A stretch of 64,000 bases of DNA. Source: Cloeon dipterum. Its lineage: Eukaryota > Arthropoda > Insecta > Ephemeroptera > Baetidae. The number at the start of each line of letters is the position of its first letter. The stretch's first letter is position 1. A program made the translations under genes and the position numbers. The notes below the pieces were generated by a model, which saw only the letters and a program-made list of their open reading frames with translations, did no database searches and had not been told where the DNA came from. The stretch is taken from positions 4,952,886 through 5,016,885 of the forward strand of contig NC_088789.1 of the NCBI RefSeq assembly GCF_949628265.1, written 5' to 3'. Below, one piece after another: positions 52,401 to 64,000 of this stretch.

Positions 52401-55295
52401 TAATTTATAAGTATTTAAGGGATCAAATGAAGCAAAATAATAAGTGTAAGTGAAGTTAAATTTAATGAATTTAGCTATTGAAACTCTATTCATGGAAAAT
52501 TCACAAATTTCTGTCACTTCATGTATATCTCTATCACTCCTTAAAAATTTGTTAATTACATTGGGTAAAGAGTTAATTACTACTCGGGCGTTCAGATTAA
52601 CGGAACTGCGCTCAAAAATCCGATAAATACCCCACCTCTTAATAACCAAACCAATATTTTCAATTTAAACAGTTTAAATGGTCTGGCCACGAAGTATGAG
52701 GACCATAAAAATTTAATTTCAAACTTCATCCGAATGTGGCGGCGAAGTTAACTTTTACTGACCCCTCATTTGGTCACTTAATTGCCTCAATTCCTTTATT
52801 ATCTTTCCCTACTACCATCTGCCATGAAAGAATGTAAGAAATACGGAAGTTTGACTGAGAAGTGTGATTTTTCCATAGCTGCAGCTCTTTTTACTTTCTC
52901 TAGTAATAAAATGTGATCTGCCGCGTGAACTTTAATAATTTTCATATCCTAAGAGCTATGCAACCTGCTAGTTTCTAGTGTGCCACAGGTTGCATTTTGC
53001 TCGCTTGCTCGCTGAGTTTTTGAAACAAGCAGCTGCGTAATGGCAATGAGCTTAGCTTGCCGGTTCACATGAAAACGCGGTACATGAGATGCGTACCCGT
53101 CTGTCTTCTGCTTCTCGCCGTCCAGCTCGCGGTAAGTCGACTGCAGCTTGTCGGTGAGAATCTCCAGATTGCGCGTCAGTTTATACTCGGCCTCAAACTG
53201 TTCGCTCAACAGCACCAGATCTCTGGTAGCGTCGTGCAGCGGGATGTCGCTGATATAGAGACCGCGTCTGAAAACACTCGGTGCTGGTTAAACACTCTGA
53301 CCCCAAAAGCCCAGTTGTTGTTTTGTTTACTTTGTGAGGTCGTCGATGTTCATCACGCTCGGGTAGCACAAGAAAATCACCGACTCTGACTCCGGAATGT
53401 ACAGCATTTGACCCTAGCAAATCAATTTGATCAGTATAGTAGTTTAAAGAGGGGAGTTCTAAATACTTTCAGGCGTAGGGAATTAAACTCGGGCTCTTCG
53501 TTTGCGGCCATTCCGCGCTCATAGGCTCCTGGTCTGGTCCGTAAAACGTAAACTGTGTTGATATGAGAGAGGATGTTCTCAAAGGTCAGGTCCAAATGTG
53601 GTCTTACCTGAAATTTATGAAATTCATCCCAAATGATATCTGGTTAATGCATGGATATTTTTACCATTTCCAAAACATCTGCCAGTTGGCAGCTTTGAGC
53701 CAATTTGGGGATCACTCGAGCTACGCTGTAGCCAGTTTGCACTACTTTCAGGTTCTGGTCGAACATTATGTGGAATGGGAAAACGCTGCAGAAAGTAGCA
53801 GGGCTAACCTTTGGCTCTGGAAATTAATTTTGGTCACATTAAATTAATTGTAATTCCTTCGGTAATTCCAATGATATATTTTTTCATCACAACGCATGCT
53901 TTCAAATCTCTGGTGAATAGTTAGCAGTTTTACCCAAGGAAAGCGAGTGGGTCAGCTCGGCAAGCTCGGGTCTAGTCTGCCTTCCAGCGCCAACGGACTT
54001 TTCTGAGATCAGGAACTTGATGTGGTCGCTGTGCTCCGTCTTTCCCTCCAGGATGGTCACTTCTACTTCGGTATCATGCAGTTTCTTCGCCACCTCCTTA
54101 ACGATCCCGATCACAATATGCTCCAAGCCTGGACGGTCGGAGTAATAGTGCAAAACCAGTTGACCGTCCTCCTCCTCAGTGCACCTGAAGGACGGTGCCC
54201 TCATGCCAGGGTAAAGGGTGCCCAGGTGGTCATGGAGGGCGTCAAGATTCTGGACAATTAAATCACGTTTTTAACATATAACAAAAACACCATGGTATTT
54301 AAAATCACGAAATACTAAAAATTGTAATTTTGTAGTTCAGGATCGTTACTAAATGATTAGAAGCTTGACTGTATTTAAAAGCAGTTCTCACTCCGATATT
54401 TATAAGTAGCGTAAAATAGCTAATAATAAATCTGATAAATATTAAGAAAAATTAGGTCTGTGAATTAAAAAATGATAATTTATACGAATTTTTATTTCAT
54501 TTTCCTGATATATTCTGAAAATTATTGTATACCTGAAGGAAATCTCGTGGTGTGGCACCGAGCACCTGTAGGATTTTATCGTACCCTGAGTCCTGACAAA
54601 ACTCGAAGAACATTTTCCCAAACAACTCGAGGATAGTGTCCGCTGGAATCTCTGAGCGGGTTAAAAATCATTTATTTTTAAGCATAGTAGTAAATCAATT
54701 AATCGACTGCTGCCTCACGTAATAGATTTACGGCCGCCCCGATCAAGTTGTAAGTGACGGCATCGTCATAGATCTGCCTGACCAGGAACTGGCCCTCGAT
54801 CGTCACGTCTGCATCCTTCCTGCGGATCGAGCCAATTAGATAAGTGGTGGTAGCCAATTTGCTGGACTCACTTGATTTGCTCCCAGGTCTCCTCTCCGAA
54901 CGTCTTGATGACAAGCAATTCGAGCGCGTAGTTTACAAAGCCGTACTGCAATATAATACACGCGCGCAAGAAAAGTCATTAGAAAAAGGCTTCGAGTGGA
55001 TGAAAGCCACGCTGTTTGCAAAGGGCACACATGAAAATTCGAGATAAAAGCCGTCCCTGTGGCGTTGCTTTTTTATTAACCCGAGTGGCAGAGAGGCAAT
55101 TATTTTTTTCCTCAGCTGCTTCCCAGGCAAATATTTACCCCCGGTAGTGCACATGCGGGTGAAAGAGGAAACTTTGGCCACGTAATGATAAATAATCACA
55201 ATTCCCCAACACGGCCGAAATTCACCAGCGTAAAAACAAACGCGGAAAATTCCGCCGATGTTTATTTTGCCTCGGCGGCAGAGCGGACTTACCAT
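49365..55295 (-). CDS. Gycbeta100B: Soluble guanylate cyclase beta-1 subunit, 13 coding exons
   Basis: NO receptor subunit that pairs with an alpha subunit to make cGMP from GTP in the cytosol. Minus-strand exons: 55295-55293, 54945-54872, 54819-54719, 54651-54533, 54249-53934, 53816-53665, 53607-53467, 53413-53331, 53267-53097, 52311-52074, 52022-51885, 51733-51576, 49491-49365; 1821 nt, 606 aa (human GUCY1B1 has 619). All phases agree. The heme-ligand His falls exactly at residue 105 (LDALHDHL). Cys78 and Cys122 are present and the heme-contact YxSxR motif is at 134-138. Then come a PAS/HNOBA region, a coiled coil ([20 protein letters not shown]) and the class III cyclase domain. Gly421 (LLFSGIVGF) stands where alpha subunits have a catalytic Asp, which identifies beta. 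Its 2.1-kb last intron houses another gene on the other strand. Confidence 0.97.
49667..51431 (+). CDS. SOCS-box / ankyrin-like protein nested in cyclase intron, 4 exons
   Basis: Exons 49667-49854, 50152-50514, 50843-51166 and 51215-51431; 1092 nt, 363 aa, all phases consistent. The ATG at 49667 has a strong context (ACAATGG); a possible acceptor at 49718 leaves open a spliced leader instead. The last 45 residues ([16 protein letters not shown], then [13 protein letters not shown]) fit a SOCS box, which links substrate adaptors to elongin B/C and cullin-5 ubiquitin ligases. The preceding [20 protein letters not shown] and HGARLG look like one ankyrin repeat. The middle is helical with no domain I can name. 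The BC-box lacks the usual Cys at its sixth position (Ala instead). Nearest known type: ASB-like adaptors; the substrate is unknown. Confidence 0.85.
51535..51540 (+). terminator. Polyadenylation signal of the nested SOCS-box gene
   Basis: AATAAA 104 nt after the stop codon and only 36 bp before the edge of cyclase exon 12 on the other strand, so the nested transcript ends very close to or inside the host exon. Confidence 0.6.
51576..52311 (-). CDS. Gycbeta100B: Cyclase beta exons 10-12: catalytic domain
   Basis: Exons 52311-52074, 52022-51885 and 51733-51576. Blocks [53 protein letters not shown], and [20 protein letters not shown] followed by [17 protein letters not shown]. The metal-binding first Asp is replaced by Gly421, as is normal for beta; the GNTVNLTSR nucleotide-contact segment is intact. 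Confidence 0.96.
52312..53096 (-). other. Cyclase intron 9
   Basis: 0.8 kb, AT-rich, nothing recognised. Confidence 0.5.
53097..53816 (-). CDS. Gycbeta100B: Cyclase beta exons 6-9: PAS-like (HNOBA) domain and coiled coil
   Basis: Exons 53816-53665, 53607-53467, 53413-53331 and 53267-53097. Conserved blocks are [51 protein letters not shown] and [20 protein letters not shown]. The true acceptor of exon 6 is at 53816 (ATTTCCAG); the more tempting TTCTGCAG at 53786 breaks the frame. The coiled coil that pairs with the alpha subunit ends at KQKTDG. Confidence 0.94.
53934..54945 (-). CDS. Gycbeta100B: Cyclase beta exons 2-5: heme-NO-binding (H-NOX) domain
   Basis: Exons 54945-54872, 54819-54719, 54651-54533 and 54249-53934 cover residues 2 to about 204. 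[17 protein letters not shown] and then [26 protein letters not shown] and [10 protein letters not shown] match the H-NOX fold. Exon 5 carries the heme ligand H105 and the Y134, S136, R138 contacts. Confidence 0.95.
55293..55295 (-). CDS. Gycbeta100B: Cyclase beta exon 1: start codon only
   Basis: The minus strand reads CTCACCATG|GTAAGTCC: the donor follows the ATG directly. The next exon starts TAC GGC TTT after TATTGCAG, giving M-Y-G-F-V-N, the exact beta-subunit N terminus (human MYGFVNHALE). The start is therefore secure although only three coding bases lie in this exon. Confidence 0.9.
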
Positions 55296-55321
55296 GGTGA
55301 GAGCAGGTTCCTCTCCGAACA

Positions 55322-55331
55322 CCGACTGAGC
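55322..55331 (-). promoter_or_regulatory. Candidate initiator of the guanylate cyclase gene
   Basis: The minus strand reads GCTCAGTCGG; TCAGTC matches the arthropod initiator consensus with A+1 at 55327, giving a 32-nt 5'UTR. No TATA or DPE match was found, so support is weak. Confidence 0.25.
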
Positions 55332-55345
55332 ACCACCAGGCTCAT

Positions 55346-57692
55346 CGATCTGGAGGCTCGCTACGCGCTGGCGCCACTCGACCCTTGTTGCTAGCGACAC
55401 ACCGGAGCAGAGAGGGAAGAAGGGTTTGTCGGCTGCCTGCCCGCGCCAAGGTTGATGCTTCTTTGCAGCGAGACTCCTTTTTGGAAAAGCACGCTTGGCA
55501 CACAAAGGGCCGGGCGACTCCTCGCTTGTCAACTACGTACATTCGATCGGATGGCCTACGTGCGTCTCCAGTCAACCGAGAATTTATCCGCTTGTAATAA
55601 GAACGTGCACTCGTGATTAAAATTGTTGGTCCCAGAGGGCCGATTTCGCTTATCTTTTCGTCTGGAAGGTTGTCTTCATAAATAAATGGTTGGGGAATAG
55701 ATGCCATGATGCAATTCACAAGGATTTAAAAATAGGCAACCTGCACATCATTGGTGGCGCGCGGGTTGCTGGCTCAGAACACTCCAGGCTGAAACGAGCA
55801 TCTAATAAAACTGTAACCAACAGTCGAACAAGTACACTGTACAAACTTTTGCATTTTTAAAAAACTTTGAGGAGGTATTTTATTCATGCATGTAATGTTT
55901 TAATTTATTCTTGGTGTTCTAGAGAAAGGGCTTCAGGCATTAAAAATTATATTTTTTGCATCAAGGATATATCCAGATTATTGATTTTTCGTATTTTTCA
56001 TGAAAAATGTAGTGCTCTTACATTACGGAGCCAATGTTAGCTATAGATAAAATCAGAACATTAAAAATAAAATACGTTTATGGAATTAAATTCAAACCAA
56101 CTGTAAGAAACATCGACACAAAGGCTCTACTCTGCTTGGATCTTAACTATGATGGGTGGCTAAATGAGATACATTATTTTACTCATGATATTAATAAACA
56201 GTGGCTGTTTCAGCCCCCTTTCCATTATTAGTACTTAACCAGCAAAATAATAATAAAAAAACACACAAAATTAACTACACAGGAGATATAGCTCCTCACA
56301 GAAAAAAGCCATATTGTGATAATTTTTTCTTAAGTTCGAAGAATTACTGATCACTGCTCCTGTATGTATTCTGTTAAGCAAAAGAGACTTAAATGCAGTT
56401 GAAAACTCCATGGTAAAATTTAATTTGTTACTTACTTTATTTTAAAATACCTAAAAATTAGTCGAGGAAATTTTCAAATTGGTAAAATCCAAATTAATAT
56501 TTCTCCACGCTTGGGAAATAAGTTTTTCCTCCATTTTTCATTTTCTGTGTTCGCTCTAATTAAAATCACAACGCTTGATCATTTTCTGCCTCCCTTAATT
56601 CATTAGCTAAGCTTGTGCCTTGTTAGCTCCAAAAAAGTCAACTTCCAACCAAACTTTCTTTCGTGCAATCAAGGAGCGGAGACGATGGCGTCTGTTCCCA
56701 AACAAGGCTTCAAAGAGTAACTTGCCAGGCTGCAATTAGGTGGAAAGCAGCAGAGTGAACGCGTAAATCGCTGCCACGGGTGGGCATATTTGCAAGTATG
56801 ATTGCTGCAGAAATTACCGGGCCGCGCGCACAGCAACGTTGGGAATCAATCAGGCGGTGGAAGCCAGTCAATAGAAACCGTTTATTCAGTAACTTTTCAG
56901 TTGACGAACGAGAGCTCATTTTTATATTCAGAGGGGCGCGTGGAGGACTCATCAGAAAATTTAATTTCCTGCGTGCAAAATGGCACCGGCACGTAAAATG
57001 AGAGTTGCGAAAGGGCGTAACACAAACAATTCCGGCTTTTTTAATCTGCAAAAGCTGGGGGACACCGATTGAAAATCTAAAAATATAACGTTCATATCGA
57101 TAAAAGAGATGTGCAGAGGCTAAAATCAGAGAATTATTATTCGGGGCGTTATTTTAGAAAATGAAAGTGTGAGCTGAAAAGAGAAACGTAATTCGATGGG
57201 ATTAACTTCCTTTGAATTTTGATATTTCTGTTTTTTTTTTCTAACAAAAGGAACAGATGTTCCGAATCGGTGCTTCGACTATAACAGCCGCATTGTATGA
57301 ATTGAGAGGATTCGCACAAAATCCGTTTCCGTTGGAAGCGTTTTGATTGCTTCTCCCATTATGGAAAAATCACCGGCTGCGCGGGATGATCTTTTTTCTC
57401 GCTTTCGCACTCTGAATATTTCATAATGCAGCGAGCTTATTGAATCAGCTCAAATGAGAGAGCCCCCCTGGCATGGCTAACGGGCCAAGCCGCAATTTCC
57501 GTAGAATAGCAGCGTAATTAAGCTGCGAAAAGCTGGCTGCGAATTAATAATGATGTGTGCTCCTCTTGGCCGGCGTGTGTAATTAATAAAGAGTGCGGCC
57601 GCGCTCGCGCGCCTGTGTGTTTGTTATTTTATGGCTCGGATAGTAATAACACGATGATGATGGAACATGAAATCAAATATTGACTCTGCAAG

Positions 57693-57770
<78 letters not shown>

Positions 57771-60700
57771 GCCTCGACTTCCCTCTAGCCAAACGATGCA
57801 GAGGGAACCCGAGGCCTAATTTAATTGTCGGCCTGTTTGCCTTGCATTATTGCATTGTGCGAATGGAGTATGAGGAATTTATAGGGAGAGACAACGGCGG
57901 GCAAATATTATTTTTACTGACTTGCGTGACATCCATATAATTCCTTTGTCTATATTTGTGAATACTGTAAAAGTTTGTTTTACTGGGGGAATTAAGCACT
58001 TAACAATGCTGTTGGCACGTAGACACACGTTGGACTTAAAAAAGATTTGCTCTAAAATAGCATTTAAACACAAGTTCATTAATACATATATGTTTTCTTT
58101 TTCTTTGATTATATGAATTGGTTAAACACAATAACTGTTGAGATTTAGCCACCGTATTTGTTCGGTTAAATTCGCCTTTGTAGCTAACGTGCAAATTTAT
58201 TTTATTTGCATTTAATGAATTTCATTAGTTGATGAATGGTTTTAAAGTGGATCAATTAAAAAATATACAAGTGTATCTTTGGCCAGAATCAAAGCGTTAT
58301 TGTTTGATATTAAGATTTAACAAAACTTACTGATTGTGTTTACAATAATTATTAAAACTCAGATTGATGGCAATATCCTCGAAAATACCGAAAATATGCA
58401 TTGCATGTTGTATGTCCTATTTCAATTTCTCTTGACGAGAACTTCAACGTGCTTTATGCCTTATTTTGACGGGAAACTACTTCTTATTTCAAGGAGTGCT
58501 CATGTTTCAAGTAGCACACAAACCTTGAAGCCTCTTTATTAAAAGTTATGTGCTTATAAGAATTAAATTTTAGCCGTTTAGAAATTCCAAAGAATTAGGT
58601 CATGCATTGGTAACAAAATGATTTTTCTGGGCATATAGCAGCATCATTCTCTGTGATCTATTTTAGGAATGATAAAGAATAGAATTATTTTCGAAAAACC
58701 TGACACTTGCACCCATTCATCTATTTAACAGCCTTTAACCCAATCTGTTTTTTTCCACAAACAATGAGTTAACCGCTTCTCATGAAATGGATGGATATGA
58801 TTTTCTCTTAGTTATCAGAAAACCAGATCTCATTAACTACTCTCAACTTTGACACAGAAAATACAATATGTGCTGTAAGTGATGGGAATTTAATATAGCT
58901 CGATTACACATTGTTGACAGCAGACGTCTAAAAACAGGCTTTTGAAAGTTTTCAATTAATTAAAATCAGCAGCGATCAAAGGAAATCGCAGTGCTCACGA
59001 ACGAAATGAGTCAACGTGTGTGGGTGGATCCAATTTCATTTTCTAGAGAAAAGGTGAGCGCGTGCTTACAAACGGCAGATTTAAAAGCGTTCGCTCCTCT
59101 CTGCCAGATTCGCCCGAGAGCGACAAAGGCGTCTAATGAGGCGTCTTTGTGCGTGAGATTAAATCAAGTGTCACCCACTCACGAAGATGCAATTTCCCAG
59201 AAGAGGGGTGCCCACGAGCGCCCAAGACGAGTTCAAGATCCTCTCTGCCGGCAAGCATCAGTTTCTCTTCGGTGCACAGAAATTCGGAAGAGATTTTGTA
59301 AGAAATATGCAGGATTCTGGTTCAGTAAGCCGCGAACAAAATGATTGGCAGGAGGGCAAAATTATTCCCCCCTGAGTTTGAAAACTCATTTCGGGTTTGA
59401 CAGACTTGCAGAAATCGGATATTTCTCGCAACTCTGATTCCAAGCTTGGACCCAAATAAATTTAAACGCTCGATGCGATGTGTGAAAGTTGGTCTCCCAC
59501 GTGTGGAACAAAGTTTCTTTGCCAACCTACTGAATAAGTCGTGCACGCTAGAGATGACAAAAGACTTCTCGAATAAAGTTGTAAAAGGCAGCCGTCGATC
59601 TAGTGACGAGCCAGAGAAAGAACAATAAATTTCTCCCTTTGAGAGAGATATGGCCTATCATTACATCCATAAATCGAGAAATATGCAAACGATACGTCTC
59701 TTCGATCAACTTCGTAGTGCCGGAGAAAAAAATCTCGCAATTTATGGCGCGTCTTTTTTCAAGAGCTCGGCAAAAAAACTTTTTAATGGGGACTCCGAAG
59801 ATTCAGCACCCTTGTAATTGGTGCCAAATATAGAGTGTGCGGCTGGCTGCCGGAGGGAAGTCGCGCAAGTGTGCTTAATGATTAATGCAAAAAGAAGCCA
59901 GCCAGCCCGCCTCATAGTCAGTCGCCCGTGACAGCCTTGCGAAATAAATGCACGCTGACGGAATACACGCAGGCTTCGATCAGGAATGCGTCCCTTTGAT
60001 GAAAACCAGAGGGAGACGACTAATTTAGGGGTATAAACCTCTGCTAAGTCTGCTGTCGTGAGACTGATTGACGTGCTGGAGGATTAAAACTTCATCCTTG
60101 GGAACATTCAGCTGCTTCAGATATTCACTCCTCAGAATATTATGTAAACTAGATAAATTTCAGGTTCTGTAACTAGAAAGGAACGATAGGAAAGGAAATT
60201 TATTTCAAACTCCGGAATTCTATCACATTTTTCATGCCTTCAAACAAAAATTTAATCCAACGCCCTTCCAGAAAATTTATTGCGTCGTTCAAAGTTGGTT
60301 GGAATGCGCCCCCGCAATTCGCTTTATCTCTCAATACACATAAATAATTCGAATGCTTCTGTCTAGAGTGATTTATCGCGAGAAGTCGGATGTAGGGCGC
60401 GAGTGGGACAGCCAGAAGCAGTCGACTCCTCCTTATTGGGCTGCGGAGCACACAACGATTTGGGAAAATGATGAATCTGTCGGGGCGTGCATGGGGCCGC
60501 GTTCGCCACCAGCGAGTAATTTTTCGACACCGCCCGACCACACTGCAGCAACGAAAATGTATTTCAAACCGAATAAGCGAGATCAAAAGGGTTGAAAAGT
60601 TGCTCTCAAATGGCAGCAGTTGTTGTTCCAGATGATGAATTATTGTGCTTGGCGTTTTTTTACGACTTTCGCCTCTTCCTTTGTGTCTCTCTCTCCGTGG

Positions 60701-63700
60701 CGGTGAGATCAGAGGCGAGCAACTAAAATTTACGCCAACCACAAATTCCGAATGACCTCGATGACACAAAGTGGCCAGAGAAAGTTTTCCTGGAAATAAA
60801 TGGACTCGTATATTATACACCGGCCGCACCATTAAATTTTACAGCTCGGAAAATGCCAGTGAGTGCGCGTGGCCAAAGTTTTCTGATTTAATGCTAGCCG
60901 CGCACAAGTCAACCTTCATGCTCCCGGACTATTTTGCGAAAATGGCCGGCAAATTTTCTGCACATATGAGCGTTGGCGTGATAAATGATAATTTTATACG
61001 GCCGCTCATGCGACTATTGAGACCGGCGAACGTGTGCGAGACAAACGTTTCAGTCTCTAGAATTGGGAAACCGTAAATTGCCTTCATAAATATGGATATT
61101 GTTGGCTTTCATTCTAAAAGTAAACATCAAGGTTGACGTTCTGCCTTTGTTTAATTTTATAAAACGCTCACATGAACAAGTTTAATTGTATAGAGATGAT
61201 AAAATCTAGCAGTATGGGCAGTTTAGCCTGGCAGAAATAGAACATCTTATTTTTTACTAAAAACACTGGCTGCAATAAAAAATTATTACTCTCACTAAAC
61301 GTTTTTTTTTTACCAATTAATGATAATTTAATGAACTTTTGCGCTGAGCTGTTTGATTGATTTTTCTTCGATTTTCCTTTTATTCTAATCAAGGATAAAC
61401 ATTAATCGAAAACCGTTTAAAATTTCGCCTTCATAGCAGAATTTTGCGGTTCACGCAAGACGCCCCATTTGAGTGGAAGCGTGTACGTGTTCGGCGACGA
61501 TGCGAAAGCGATTAATGAAATTCCGAAGAGGCCTTAATCCTCTCGCGCCGTGCCACACAGTCTCTCATCGTTGCCGTGGAGGCTGGAAGACTTATCGACG
61601 GCACAGCCAGCCCACTAGCTCGAGCAGAATTCTACAAATTTAATAGCTACGACTATGTACTCGCCTCGCAGTGATAATCCATAATACTCCGCACCAACTT
61701 TCGCTATAAATATTAATCCGCGCATTTGAACAAAGGCACCAGGCTCATGCCCTGCGGAATTCCCATCTCCAATATTAATGTGCAAAATGAGTGAGAAAAT
61801 TTTCCGTTCTATTCTACCTCTTGAGAAATGAATATTCATTTTATAGTTTTAAATTTTTACCCTATGAAAAGAGTAATTTGAATTTTGTTGCATTCTTGAT
61901 AGGAAAATTAATAACAAAACTGGATGAATTATTAAAAACTCTTGAAATCGACGATGATGAAGTCTTGCAATTAATTTTCCTATACCTTTTTCTATTGTAA
62001 TTTTATCTAAAGAATTCTTGACTTGTACATGATAGCTGAATTCCATTAATGTAAATTCCGGTAATTTTATTCCTCGGAGAAGCACTGCGGCAGCTTGCTG
62101 ACTGAGATATCTAGTTGAGCGTGCTGTGCAGTCCTCATTGATTCGATGTTAAGCAGCATATAATTACAATTTTGCTGTTCAGGGTCATGCAGAGCGATAT
62201 CTTCTCCCCGCTGAGAGTACTGTGTGCGCCGTGCCAGCGGGTGGTGCGCCGCAGAGTGCAAAACAAGTATGCAAATACCTCTTTGCGCCGGGCCATGGTG
62301 CCGTGTGACTTGCTGCTGAGGCCGCTAGCCGCCTTTATTACGAGAATATTTTCCTAGACGCCTGCAGGGTGAATACCAAAACCAACTTGGGCACAGAGGC
62401 GAGAATTGCGAGAGTTGATTGCTCCCTCGCCGTCGAAAATGCCAAAAGTGCGTTCGCCTGGCGAAAACCAGACCAGAATTTGCGGGTGCGCGAGCGTCAG
62501 AGAACGCACATACGCCGCAGCCAGGCTTTCATCGCAAATATTTGACGCCACTTGCAAAGCCCTGCGGATTAAAATGGATTGATTTACTCTTTGGCCCGTG
62601 CCCCGGCATTTGCATACTTGGCCTTTATCTGCTTCTACATCAACTTTGCCAAAGGTAGAAGGGCTGCGTCATATAAACAAGCTCAACTGGACGCAAAATT
62701 ACTGGCCAAAGTTCATACTTGCAAATTGCACAAAATGGTTTCAGCCCACTGAACTAAATGCAAAGGTTGATGAAACTTAGTTAAAATACATCAGGAGAAT
62801 GCGCGATGTTAATTTTTGATCAACAACTTTTAGAGGTTACGCTTGGGATTTGTGCTGGGAATAACTTGAGCGTTTTTAGCACACATTATTAAAACAGTAG
62901 AATTTTTGAACAAATTTTCATATATTTTTTTCAATATTATTTGCGGCAGTTCTGTGCATTTACAGAAGTGACGGGCAATTAAATTTCTAGATTAATTGAT
63001 GTAATTTATTGTTTTTTTTTTATTTTCTGTGGCTAAAGATCACAGCCTGCATTTTTGATAACATTTGATTGTTATAATCAGTTTCCATCTCTAAAAAAGT
63101 TTTTCGAATGCGTTAGAACTAAAAAATGCTATTCAAAGAATCATAAAGTATGCAGAACATAAAACTATAGAATAATTTGTAATTGAGATTTAACATTGAC
63201 GAAATGCTTTTCACATTTATGCTTCTTTTTGTTCGTATTTTGTTGATTCAAACTGCTATGTTCCAAGATTATCAGACCAATAAGATTTTTTAATTGTATT
63301 TCGTTTTAAGTTCATTTTAAAGCTCTTAATTCTCAGCAAAACTAATTACTTGATGCTAATATCTTAATTTAAACTGAAAACTGTTTTTTTAGCATGATTT
63401 AACGAGCGTGGAAACTTTTTAAATATGCTGAGCTGAAAATTCCAAGTACTGGTCGTTCTCTCAAGTAGAAACAATGAAATTTTTGGGTGTCGAATTTGAA
63501 GCGGTGAGCAAATAATCGTATTAATGCAGCAGAGAATTTGGTTCCCTCGCATATGAATTTGAATGTTTACTTGATTGCATCACATCTTGAGCAATGAAAC
63601 TCCAGCTGTGGGGGGCAACGAGTTCTCGCTCTCCACGCGAAATTGTTTCACAAACGCCCTCACTCGGCGTGCGTAATGAGAGGGATAATTTAACTTTGTA

Positions 63701-64000
63701 ATGAATGCTCGGCTCGGTCGCTCTCGTCATTCATTTTTACCCCATCCGCAGTGTGGGCTTAGTCTGCACTTCAGAAGTTTGCACTGTTGGTTGTTTGCTG
63801 AGCTCGTATGTGGGTCGATAAGCCACACAGAGCGAGAGGAGGAAAGAAAGAAAGGAAGGGTGCTCCGGTGGATAGAGTGGATAGAGAGACGGACGGACAG
63901 CCCGTCAAAAGTCGGGTGACAGCTCAGAATTCTGCTTGCCTGCATAACTTGCACTGCATACGTCGCGCAAAATGGATTTGGGCTGCTGCGCTTCTTTTGT
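55346..64000. other. Region upstream of the cyclase gene, no gene recognised
   Basis: 8.6 kb of AT-rich sequence. The longest open frame is 210 codons on the minus strand at 60200-60832; it begins with ATG but shows no domain, no promoter-polyA pair and no splice context, so I leave it uncalled. It includes a long TC microsatellite and a short GAAA-type tract near 63841-63860. Confidence 0.45.
57696..57768. repeat. (CT)n microsatellite, 73 bp
   Basis: Uninterrupted alternating C and T over 73 bp. On the minus strand this is a (GA)n tract of the kind bound by GAGA factor in insects, but its length makes simple replication slippage the plainer explanation. Confidence 0.97.

Noticed and set aside
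53731..53786. Acceptor TTCTGCAG at 53786 for cyclase exon 6
   Set aside because: It gives a phase clash with exon 5. The upstream acceptor at 53816 restores phase and adds the conserved SPATFC segment.
60200..60832. 210-codon ATG-started open frame on the minus strand
   Set aside because: No recognisable domain or promoter-polyA arrangement; basic and Arg/His-rich in a way typical of antisense noise. Transcript evidence would be needed.

Overview
The window is nuclear DNA from an arthropod, most probably an insect. Genes are split by GT-AG introns from 48 bp to about 10 kb, non-coding DNA is AT-rich, and the proteins read as animal families: a PHLDB/LL5 cortical adaptor, a heme-binding soluble guanylate cyclase beta subunit, a secreted trypsin-like protease and a SOCS-box protein. 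There is no operon structure. The species cannot be named from sequence alone.

Layout. Plus strand, about 1-40115 (3'UTR to about 41020): one large PHLDB1/2-like gene. I traced 18 coding exons whose splice phases all agree; they sum to 3372 nt, or 1123 aa, with an N-terminal FHA domain, central coiled coils and a C-terminal PH domain. Introns 1-3 are very large. Intron 2 carries, on the minus strand, a compact intronless ORF for an arginine-rich 62-aa protein (15271-15459) with a TATA-like box and a polyadenylation signal. Intron 3 carries a full-length Ty3/gypsy LTR retrotransposon (18441-23183) with identical 312-bp LTRs, a CATC target duplication, an intact pol and a frameshifted gag. The large intron before the PH exons holds two candidate alternative exons.

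Minus strand, 45391-43401: a five-exon secreted S1 protease (297 aa), convergent with the PHLDB gene, with its own TATA-like promoter. After about 3.7 kb with no recognisable gene comes a 13-exon soluble guanylate cyclase beta gene on the minus strand (55295-49365, 606 aa). Its first coding exon is only the ATG. Its last intron contains a complete four-exon SOCS-box gene on the opposite strand (49667-51431, 363 aa).

From about 55.35 kb to the end (8.6 kb) I see no gene I can defend, only a long TC microsatellite and scattered short ORFs.

The genes share no obvious pathway. The main interest is the nesting of genes within genes (arginine-rich ORF in PHLDB, SOCS gene in the cyclase gene), a very recent retroelement insertion, and unusual active-site residues in the protease.
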